This document shows positions 16,843 to 23,510 of a DNA stretch of 64,000 bases, in pieces. Source of the DNA: JAPWJZ01 sp041287865 (GTDB lineage: Bacteria > Pseudomonadota > Alphaproteobacteria > Micavibrionales > UBA2020); the NCBI GenBank assembly GCA_041287865.1, contig JBGGMV010000037.1, forward strand, positions 1 through 64,000, read 5' to 3'. Each line of letters starts with the position of its first letter. The first letter of the stretch is position 1. Below the pieces are notes generated by a model. It saw only the letters and a program-made list of their open reading frames with translations, made no database searches and was not told the origin of the DNA. Position numbers and translations under genes: made by a program.

Positions 16843-17733
16843 TTATTCGGCGTGGCCGTTGGCTTTTTTGGCGGCGGCGTCACGCGGCTGGGTCAGCAGC
16901 TGCAACAGGGTCGTGATTTTATCGCGCAGCTCGGCGCGCGGGATGACGAGGTCGACCATGCCATGTTCGCGCAAGTATTCGGCCGTCTGGAAACCGTCGG
17001 GCAGCGACGCGCGGATCGTTTCCTGAATGACGCGGCGGCCGGCGAAGCCCACCTGCGCGCCGGGTTCGGCAATGTGAATGTCGCCCAGCATGGCGAAGGA
17101 GGCCGAAACGCCGCCCGTGGTCGGGTTGGTCAGCAGCACGATATAGGGCAGGCCCGCTTCCTTCACCTGTTCGACGGCGATGACCGAGCGCGGCATCTGC
17201 ATCAGCGACAGCATGCCTTCCTGCATGCGCGCACCGCCGGAGGCGGGAATGACGATAAAGGGCGCTTTCTGCGCGACAGCAAGACGCGCGGCGGTGATAA
17301 GACCGTCGCCCACGGCGGCACCCATCGATCCGCCCATGAAATCGAAATCGAAAGCGGCGATGACAACAGGCTTGCCGCCCATGTTCCCTTGCGCAACCAC
17401 GATTGCATCCTTGCGGCCGGTTTCGGCCTGCGCGTCTTTCAGGCGGTCTGTGTATTTTTTACGGTCGCGGAATTTCAGCGGGTCGAGCGCGGCCTTGGGC
17501 AGTTCGGTGTCTTTCCACTGGCCGTCGTCAAAGAGCGTGGCAAGCCGGTCTTTCACGCCGATGCGCAGGTGGTGGCCGCAATTGTGGCAGACGTTCAAAT
17601 TCTTGGTCAGCTCCTGATGGTGGAGCATAGTTTCGCAACCCGGGCATTTCTGCCAGAGGTTGTCGGGCACATCCTTTTTGGTGGGGATGAGCGCCTTGAT
17701 CTTGGGGCGGACGAAGTTGGTTATCCAGTTCAT
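16843..17733 (-). CDS. accD: Acetyl-CoA carboxylase carboxyltransferase subunit beta
   Basis: A 296-residue subunit that, with AccA, transfers the carboxyl group from carboxybiotin to acetyl-CoA to make malonyl-CoA for fatty acid synthesis. The N-terminal zinc ribbon is complete (Cys30, Cys33, Cys49, Cys52). The crotonase-like core shows AAFDFDFMGGSMGAAVGDG, FIVIPASGGARMQEG and TNPTTGGVSASFAMLGD, and GFAGRRVIQETIRASLPDGFQ. It is the first gene of a run that continues through folC, hprK, rapZ and the PTS genes. Confidence 0.98.
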   Translation of the reverse strand: MNWITNFVRPKIKALIPTKKDVPDNLWQKCPGCETMLHHQELTKNLNVCHNCGHHLRIGVKDRLATLFDDGQWKDTELPKAALDPLKFRDRKKYTDRLKDAQAETGRKDAIVVAQGNMGGKPVVIAAFDFDFMGGSMGAAVGDGLITAARLAVAQKAPFIVIPASGGARMQEGMLSLMQMPRSVIAVEQVKEAGLPYIVLLTNPTTGGVSASFAMLGDIHIAEPGAQVGFAGRRVIQETIRASLPDGFQTAEYLREHGMVDLVIPRAELRDKITTLLQLLTQPRDAAAKKANGHAE

Positions 17734-17806
17734 TCGGTTACATAACGCTTTTGGCGTCCTTTCGAGGATGAGTCTTTAACATGGGGCGCGGTTTACCGTC
17801 ACCTGA

Positions 17807-17834
17807 TTTATAATTAACATAATTTGATTGTTAA
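17807..17834 (-). promoter_or_regulatory. Candidate promoter upstream of accD
   Basis: On the minus strand TTAACA, a 16-base spacer and TATAAA lie about 75 bases before the accD ATG, in an AT-rich gap after pyrF. It would drive accD, folC, hprK, rapZ and the PTS genes. Confidence 0.35.
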
Positions 17835-17844
17835 GTACCTGAAA

Positions 17845-18546
17845 TCAAGCCGCTTGTTTGGCCAGCGTCGCCAGTATTTCGCGCGCGGCCAGCGCAGGAT
17901 CGGCCGCCTGCGTAATCGGGCGGCCAATGACAAGGTAATCGGCCCCGAGGGTGGAGGCCTCCGCGGGCGTCATCACACGCTTCTGGTCGCCCGTTTCAGC
18001 GCCCGCAGGACGGATGCCGGGGACAACCAGCAGCGTGTTAGGCGCGAGGAGTTTGCGCAGCATGACAATTTCCTTCGGCGAGCAGACAACACCGGCAAGA
18101 CCGGATTTCTCGGCGAGAAGAGCAAGGCGCAGCACCTGCGGCGCGACATCAATCCCCTGCCCTACACTTTCAAGATTTTTTTCGTCAAGGCTGGTGAGGA
18201 CGGTGACGCCCAGAATTCTGGTGGATGTATCTCTCGAGACATCGACGGCTGCCTGCATCATCTCCAACCCGCCTGAAGTATGGATGGTAAGAAAATCGGG
18301 GCGGCAGTTGAGCGCGGATTTCACCGCGCCCGCGACCGTATTCGGAATATCATGCAGCTTGAGGTCGAGAAAAATTTCGGCATCAGGCGCCAGCTTGCGG
18401 ATGGCTTCAATGCCCTTGGGCCCTTCGGCGACGAAAAATTCAAGGCCCAGCTTGATGCCGACCTTCGTTCCCGCAAGGCGTTTTACAAGGGCGGCGGCGT
18501 CATCCAGCTTGTTCGCATCGATCGCGCAGAAAACCCTTGCCGCCAT
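17845..18546 (-). CDS. pyrF: Orotidine 5'-phosphate decarboxylase
   Basis: A 233-residue TIM-barrel enzyme for the last step of UMP synthesis. The catalytic signature DLKLHDIPNTVAGAV carries the Asp-x-Lys-x-x-Asp residues. It is preceded by the KVGIKLGLEFF substrate segment and followed by the C-terminal VPGIRPAG phosphate-binding motif and DYLVIGRPIT. Length is normal. It lies 10 bases after ridA on the same strand. The other pyrimidine gene in the window, pyrE, is 32 kb away. Confidence 0.97.
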   Translation of the reverse strand: MAARVFCAIDANKLDDAAALVKRLAGTKVGIKLGLEFFVAEGPKGIEAIRKLAPDAEIFLDLKLHDIPNTVAGAVKSALNCRPDFLTIHTSGGLEMMQAAVDVSRDTSTRILGVTVLTSLDEKNLESVGQGIDVAPQVLRLALLAEKSGLAGVVCSPKEIVMLRKLLAPNTLLVVPGIRPAGAETGDQKRVMTPAEASTLGADYLVIGRPITQAADPALAAREILATLAKQAA

Positions 18547-18556
18547 GTGCTTTTCC

Positions 18557-19018
18557 TCACTTTATTTCAAAGATGGCATCGACCTCGACCGCGGCGCCCA
18601 GCGGCAGCGCGGAAACGCCGACGGCGGCGCGCGCATGTTTTCCGGCATCGCCGAAAACCTCGACGATCAGGTCGGATGCGCCGTTGACCACTTTCGGATG
18701 GTCGGTGAATTCGGGCGTGGAGGCGACGAAGCCGCCGAGGCGCAGGCAGCGCGAAATTTTATCGAGGTCGCCCAGCGCGGCCTTCGCCTGCGCGACGATG
18801 TTGATAGCGCAAACGCGCGCGGCTTTCTGGCCGTCTTCGAGCGAGACATCTTTTCCAAGATGGCCCTTGGTCATCTGACCGCCCGCACCGGGAAGCTGGC
18901 CCGAGATATAAAGAGTCTTGCCGGAAATGGTGAAGGGCACATAGTTCGCAACCGGCGGCGCGAGATCGGGGATGGTGATACCAAGCGCCGCAAGGCGCGC
19001 GTCGATTTTCGAGGTCAT
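18557..19018 (-). CDS. RidA/YjgF family protein
   Basis: A 153-residue member of the YjgF/YER057c/UK114 family, whose best known member RidA hydrolyses reactive enamine/imine intermediates from pyridoxal-phosphate enzymes. Visible marks are TLYISGQLPGAGGQ, the KAARVCAINIVAQAKAALGDL helix, and ARAAVGVSALPLGAAVEVDAIFEI, which holds the position of the usual RxxxxV(x)xLP(x)xxxVE signature. Its length (longer than the 128-residue RidA) puts it in a YjgF-like subgroup whose substrate is unclear. Its Shine-Dalgarno sequence is buried in a strong upstream hairpin. Confidence 0.88.
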   Translation of the reverse strand: MTSKIDARLAALGITIPDLAPPVANYVPFTISGKTLYISGQLPGAGGQMTKGHLGKDVSLEDGQKAARVCAINIVAQAKAALGDLDKISRCLRLGGFVASTPEFTDHPKVVNGASDLIVEVFGDAGKHARAAVGVSALPLGAAVEVDAIFEIK

Positions 19019-19025
19019 TAAAAAG

Positions 19026-19052
19026 CTCCTTTAGCAGCAAACTAAAGGAGCC
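19026..19052 (-). promoter_or_regulatory. Hairpin that sequesters the ridA ribosome-binding site / terminator of the upstream gene
   Basis: On the minus strand GCTCCTTTAG and CTAAAGGAGC form a perfect 10-bp stem with a 7-base loop, followed by TTTTT and then the ridA ATG. The AGGAG in the 3' arm is the ridA Shine-Dalgarno, 8 bases from the ATG. The element can therefore end transcription of the upstream small gene and also hide the ridA ribosome-binding site. Confidence 0.6.
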
Positions 19053-19078
19053 TTATCCGTCGTGCAATTGCAATTCCG

Positions 19079-19261
19079 TTATTTGTTCACCAGCATTTCG
19101 AAGTCGAGCTCGACGCAGGCGAACTCCTTGTACTCGGCATTAATGCCGGCAGGCTCGGGCGTGCCTTTCGCGCGGGGCGCGGATTTCGCAAACTGATCAC
19201 GGACATCAAGCGCATCGGCCCAGGCGTCCGCTTCAGGGAAATCAACAGCAGGGCTCATCAT
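19079..19261 (-). CDS. Small hypothetical protein, about 60 residues
   Basis: A 60-residue soluble acidic protein beginning MMSPAVDFPEADAW and ending ELDFEMLVNK. I see no signal peptide, membrane span or known motif. The ATG at 19261 has GGAG seven bases upstream; a further ATG at 19273 sits directly behind AACAAGG and is less likely. It is followed by the hairpin at 19026-19052 and reads towards ridA. Its upstream side is the AT-rich spacer shared with the ankyrin operon. Coding status is supported by the good start site and base use like the neighbours. Confidence 0.55.
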   Translation of the reverse strand: MMSPAVDFPEADAWADALDVRDQFAKSAPRAKGTPEPAGINAEYKEFACVELDFEMLVNK

Positions 19262-19273
19262 TAAGGACTCCAT

Positions 19274-19547
19274 CCTTGTTCAGGCCTTGATTCTGGCGAT
19301 AGCCTTAGTATTGCATCTATATGTTAATTATATGCTAATATGGTTAATAGACTCCTAGCGCTTGAAAACATCATTATACATTTGATTTATAATGATTTTT
19401 ATAGCCTCAAACCCCCTCTGAAATTACTTTACATAATTATTGCAATCCCACCCCTTTTGTATAATAATGTCCCAATGCCCAAAACAGCCGATTTAGCGCC
19501 TCTTTAGAAGGACATGGCCGGATGTGTGAAGGCAAATGGAGTGTGTG
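19274..19547. other. AT-rich divergent intergenic region
   Basis: About 270 bases between the small minus-strand gene and the ankyrin operon. From 19300 to 19470 the base composition drops sharply to AT-rich, with several TATAAT-like boxes (for example 19460-19465). No gene is seen. It must hold the promoter of the ankyrin genes and marks the left boundary of the accessory region. Confidence 0.5.
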
Positions 19548-20363
19548 ATGCCCGTCATGGATTTTTTCACCAAGGCCGCGACAAAAATGGCCCAGCCTGA
19601 CCTCGACCGCCACCTTGTGCTGGCGGCGCAGGAGGGCGATATCGAAAAAATGAAAACCCTGATCAAGCAAGGCGCCAGCATCGACGGCCGCGACGCCAGC
19701 GAAGACACTCCCCTGATCGGCGCAGCGCGCGAAGACAAGCTGGAGGCCGTGAAATTCCTGCTGAAGCAAGGCGCCGACCCGACCCTGCAAAACGGCATCG
19801 GCAAGACCGCGCTGCTGATCGCGCTTTGCGACCATGTGGCCGAAGAAATCTCGCTCACGCTGGTCAAGACCGGAAAAGCGCTCGATGCAGTCGACATGCA
19901 CGGCAACCCCGCCGCCTTTTACGCCGCGCAATACGGCCACCCAAAAGTGCTGGAGGCCCTGGCCGAAGGCGGCGCCGATATGGCGAAGCCCGGCAAGTAC
20001 GGCACCACGCCGCTGATGCGTGCTATCGAAGTCGGGCAGATTGATGCCGGCCGCACGCTGATCGGCGAGAAGCTGGTGCCTGCGGTTGGCATTGATATGC
20101 AGGATAATAACGGCTCGACCGTGCTGGCGCTGGCGGTCGAAAACAAGCGCGATATCTTCGTCATGTCCTTTATCGCGCTGGGCGCGAACGCGGACCTGAA
20201 AGACAAGCAGGGCCGCACGCCCTATTCCATCGCCGAGGAAACGGGACAGACCGCTATCTGCCGCGCCCTCGAAGAACAGCGCGCAAAAAAATACGCCGTG
20301 GCAGCATCGGCAACGGTCAAGACCATGAAAACGATTTCGCTGCGGACGGGGGCCACGCCATGA
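19548..20363 (+). CDS. Ankyrin repeat protein 1 of four-gene cluster
   Basis: A 271-residue protein made almost wholly of ankyrin repeats, about seven, from residue ~20 (LDRHLVLAAQEGDIEKMKTL) to ~250 (GRTPYSIAEETGQTAICRAL). No signal peptide, membrane span or catalytic domain is visible. Ankyrin arrays bind proteins; the partner is unknown. The ATG at 19548 has GGAG six bases before it; an ATG at 19536 is an alternative start. The stop overlaps the start of the next ankyrin gene in ATGA, so translation is coupled. Confidence 0.88.
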   Translation: MPVMDFFTKAATKMAQPDLDRHLVLAAQEGDIEKMKTLIKQGASIDGRDASEDTPLIGAAREDKLEAVKFLLKQGADPTLQNGIGKTALLIALCDHVAEEISLTLVKTGKALDAVDMHGNPAAFYAAQYGHPKVLEALAEGGADMAKPGKYGTTPLMRAIEVGQIDAGRTLIGEKLVPAVGIDMQDNNGSTVLALAVENKRDIFVMSFIALGANADLKDKQGRTPYSIAEETGQTAICRALEEQRAKKYAVAASATVKTMKTISLRTGATP

Positions 20364-22387
20364 AAAGCCCGACGCCCGCAGACAAAGAAAAGCTGGACAA
20401 GGCAATCGCCGACGCCGTGCGTCTCGGCAATATTTTCCGCGTCGAGGACCTGATCGACCAGTACAGCTGCAACCCCGACGCAAGTATTGCGGGCCACCCG
20501 CTGGTGACGCTCGCCGTCAAGCACAAGCAGCCGAAGATGCTGGCGCTGCTGCTGCAAAAGGGCGCAGCGGTCGATGCCGTCAACCCCGACGGAGATTCAG
20601 CGCTATTGCTGGCGACACGCGCCAGAAAGGGCGATTTTGTAAAGCTGCTGCTGGCGGCAGGCGCGCCACTGCTGCAACAGAACAACGCCGGCGACAGGTC
20701 GGCCGATATCGCGCTGCGCAGCACGCTGGCATCGCGCCGCGAGGAAGACGCCGCCCACCAGAACCGCAAGCATGAATTCCGCGCCGTGATCGACAAATGG
20801 GGCGAAGTGCTCGAAGCCTTCGTCACGCACCCCGCTTTCGACGCCACCACAGGCTGCGACGGCAAGCCTTATATCAATTTCGCCGTCGATGCCTCCACCC
20901 CCGGCGTCGTGTCTGCCTTGCTTGCACGCGGGGCCAGCATTGAATCGATCACGGCTGCGGGCGATACCCCGCTGTTGCAGGCTGCGCAGCACTGCCGTGA
21001 AGATTTCACAGAACTGCTGCTAGGCAAAGGCGCAAACGTCAATGCCGTTAATAACGCCGGCGAAGACGCCGTCAGCACCCTGCTGAAAAAAGCCGCAAAT
21101 ATGTGCGCGGAAGAAGCTGACCTCTACGACTTCCAGCTGAAGGATCACCGTCCCGAAACCGCGCGGCGTGAAGCGCTGGCCACGCTGCTGATCAACCAGC
21201 AGGGCTTTAATGCGAAAGGTGCTGCGGGCGGGCAGCCCTACATCGCGCTGGCCGCCGCAGGTACGGGCATCGCGGTAGTCGAAGCGCTGCTGGCGAAGGG
21301 CGCGAATGTCGACGCGCAGGATTCCGCAGGCGATACGCCGTTGTTCAAAGCGGCGCGCGCCGGAAACCAGGAGATGGCCGAATTCCTGCTGCAAAAGGGC
21401 GCGGATGCGCGTCATATCAATGCGACCGGCGAAACGCTGGAATCGATCGTGCTGAAGGGGTTTGCCGACTTCGTGAACACCCCGTTGCGCACCGGCCACA
21501 AGCAGACAAGAGCAAAATGGGAAAAATTCTCCGCCTGGGCGATCGAGAAAGACGGCTATAACATCGAGGCCGCCGCAGGCGGCCTGACGCTGCTGGGCCT
21601 TGCCGCGCGGCTGGACGAGCCCGCGCTGGTGGAAGCACTGCTGAAAAAAGGCGCAGATATAAACGGCCAGCATGACAGCGGCTACACGCCCCTGATGGCG
21701 GCGGTGCAGGGCTGCAGGAAAGAATTCGCGCAGGCGCTGCTGTCAGGCGGCGCAAGGCTGGACATCACGACGAAAACGGGTGAAACCGTCATCGGCACCG
21801 CGCTGAAGGGCACGTCGGATTTCATGGACCAGATGGATAACCCGCCCGAGCACTTCGACTTGAGGGAGGCCCCCGAACAGCTGGCACGCTGGGAAAGCCT
21901 GTTCGAAATGCTGGCCGCCGGGCAGGGTTACGATGCCAATGCAAAGGGCGGCGGCAAGCCGCTGGTGGCGCTGGCGGCGCGCTTTAATTCCGCGGCGACG
22001 CTTAAGTCATTGCTGGAGGCCGGCGCAACCCCCGACGCGCCCGCCGACAACGGCGACACCGCCCTGATGGTCGCAACCCGTCATTGCCATCCCGACCATG
22101 CCAAATTACTGCTGGAAAAAGGCGCCAGCCCCTATGCGCAGAACGCCGCCGGCATTACTGCCCAGAAAATCGCGGTCGATGCCGAAGACGCCTTCCTGCA
22201 GACCCGTCCCGGCAGCGGCACGACATGGGAACAGCACGAAGCAACCCGCAGGAAATGGGACAAGCTGGTCGACATGCTGTCGAGTCAGCAGGAAAACGTC
22301 GCCTCGGCGCTCATCGCCCCGCCCACCGAAGCCGTTGCCGTGCGCAACAAGCCGCTCAGGCTGAAACTGAAGCTGGGGCAGCAATGA
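20360..22387 (+). CDS. Ankyrin repeat protein 2, five ~123-residue super-repeats
   Basis: A 675-residue ankyrin protein with a higher-order repeat. Five units begin at about residues 45, 168, 291, 408 and 532. Each has the pattern G-x-P-x-x-x-L-A, two or three ankyrin helix pairs with KGA and GDTPL turns, an NAxGE(T) stretch, then a charged linker with a conserved Arg/Lys-Trp before a helix. The last ~30 residues are a basic tail (RNKPLRLKLKLG). It has no signal sequence or transmembrane helix. It is joined to genes 1 and 3 of the cluster by 4-base ATGA overlaps. Confidence 0.9.
   Translation: MKSPTPADKEKLDKAIADAVRLGNIFRVEDLIDQYSCNPDASIAGHPLVTLAVKHKQPKMLALLLQKGAAVDAVNPDGDSALLLATRARKGDFVKLLLAAGAPLLQQNNAGDRSADIALRSTLASRREEDAAHQNRKHEFRAVIDKWGEVLEAFVTHPAFDATTGCDGKPYINFAVDASTPGVVSALLARGASIESITAAGDTPLLQAAQHCREDFTELLLGKGANVNAVNNAGEDAVSTLLKKAANMCAEEADLYDFQLKDHRPETARREALATLLINQQGFNAKGAAGGQPYIALAAAGTGIAVVEALLAKGANVDAQDSAGDTPLFKAARAGNQEMAEFLLQKGADARHINATGETLESIVLKGFADFVNTPLRTGHKQTRAKWEKFSAWAIEKDGYNIEAAAGGLTLLGLAARLDEPALVEALLKKGADINGQHDSGYTPLMAAVQGCRKEFAQALLSGGARLDITTKTGETVIGTALKGTSDFMDQMDNPPEHFDLREAPEQLARWESLFEMLAAGQGYDANAKGGGKPLVALAARFNSAATLKSLLEAGATPDAPADNGDTALMVATRHCHPDHAKLLLEKGASPYAQNAAGITAQKIAVDAEDAFLQTRPGSGTTWEQHEATRRKWDKLVDMLSSQQENVASALIAPPTEAVAVRNKPLRLKLKLGQQ
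20492..22321 (+). repeat. Five tandem ~370-bp coding super-repeats in ankyrin gene 2
   Basis: Unit starts are at 20492, 20861, 21230, 21581 and 21953, spaced 369, 369, 351 and 372 bases. The units are diverged in DNA but keep the same protein pattern, so they are old tandem duplications under selection. Confidence 0.75.
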
Positions 22388-22974
22388 AGGACGATTTTGA
22401 CGATAAAGCCGCGCCGCATAATGGCAAGAACCTGCTCGGCGAACAGCTGATCACCGCGATCAATACCGGCGATCACGGCGAAGTCGTATCTCTGCTGGAC
22501 AAATGGGCCGACCCCGCCGCCTATACCGACGCGGAAGGGCACGCCATCATCGCGGCCGTCAAGCAGCATAACCCCGAGATTTTAAAAACATTGGTCGAAG
22601 CCGGCGCGCCGCTGAACGTGCGCGACCGCGACGGCAAGACGCCGCTGCATGTGGCCGTCACCTACGGAAACGTCGACCATGTTAAAACGCTGGTGACGAA
22701 GGGCGCGATTGTCACCATTCCCTGCCACGAGGGTCGCACGGCGCTGCAGCGCGCAGAAGAATCCTACGACTACGCCTATAAGATGCTGGAAAATGCCGCG
22801 CAGTCGGAAAGCGCGACCGATTTCGAGCAGGAAACGGTCAATCGCCTCGACAAGATCACCAGCCTGCTGAAACAGTATGTGAACAACGCTCCCGATACGA
22901 CTTTCGACGACGGGCTGCTGGAAAACATCCACATCAAGTCGCCGCTGCGCCTGAAGAAGCCGGGGGCGACATGA
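22384..22974 (+). CDS. Ankyrin repeat protein 3 of four-gene cluster
   Basis: A 196-residue protein with about three to four ankyrin repeats at residues 15-115 (GDHGEVVSLLDKWADPAAY, GKTPLHVAVTYGNVDHVKTL). A helical, partly acidic C-terminal region follows, ending in a basic PLRLKKPGAT tail that resembles the tail of protein 2. The frame is open upstream to 22084 but there it is only a shadow of gene 2; the ATG at 22384 overlaps the gene 2 stop (ATGA) and is taken as the start. No export signal is seen. Confidence 0.85.
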   Translation: MKDDFDDKAAPHNGKNLLGEQLITAINTGDHGEVVSLLDKWADPAAYTDAEGHAIIAAVKQHNPEILKTLVEAGAPLNVRDRDGKTPLHVAVTYGNVDHVKTLVTKGAIVTIPCHEGRTALQRAEESYDYAYKMLENAAQSESATDFEQETVNRLDKITSLLKQYVNNAPDTTFDDGLLENIHIKSPLRLKKPGAT

Positions 22975-23510
22975 GCATCGGCGACGAAGTGGAAACGCCG
23001 GGACGCGATATTCCCTGCGATGGCGACAATGCACTGATGTTCTACGCAAAGCGCGCAGGCAGCCATCGCAAGATATTCAGGCTGGCGTCTGAAGGCCATG
23101 ACCTCAACGCACGCGACGACCTTGAACGCTGCTCGTTGATACTGGCGACAGTCAGCCACGATGTGCGCAACGTTCTGGTGCTCTTGCGCAAAGGCGCGGA
23201 CCTGCATTCAACCGACGAGGGCGGCGATACGCCGCTGCACTGGGCGGTTTACCACAAGAACGCCGATGTCGCGCGCCTGTTGCTAAAAAAGGGCGCGGAC
23301 ATGGAGAAGCCCAACCTGAAGGGCCAAACCCCGTTGCAGGCGGCGCTAGACGATTGCCATGCGCCGATGGTCGAAACCTTTATCACCGCTAAAACGGAAC
23401 GCCTGACGGCCGCCTTCACCAAAGGCACGGCGGCACCGCTGACTGTGAGGCTTCCCCTGACCCTGGGCGCACGCGCCAAATTGAAACAAAAAGCTAGGAA
23501 GCCGCTTTAA
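22971..23510 (+). CDS. Ankyrin repeat protein 4 of four-gene cluster
   Basis: A 179-residue protein with four ankyrin repeats (~20-145), the clearest being GDTPLHWAVYHKNADVARLLLKKGADMEKPNLKGQTPLQAAL in outline (residues ~83-125). It ends in a basic tail with LPLTLGARAKLKQKARKPL, again like the ends of proteins 2 and 3. Start ATG overlaps the gene 3 stop. Its 3' end overlaps the 3' end of the convergent NrdJ-like gene by 17 bases. No known enzyme domain is present. Confidence 0.87.
   Translation: MSIGDEVETPGRDIPCDGDNALMFYAKRAGSHRKIFRLASEGHDLNARDDLERCSLILATVSHDVRNVLVLLRKGADLHSTDEGGDTPLHWAVYHKNADVARLLLKKGADMEKPNLKGQTPLQAALDDCHAPMVETFITAKTERLTAAFTKGTAAPLTVRLPLTLGARAKLKQKARKPL

Noticed and set aside
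22084..22383. Upstream extension of ankyrin gene 3
   Set aside because: It is another frame of ankyrin gene 2; the ATGA overlap at 22384 is the proper start.
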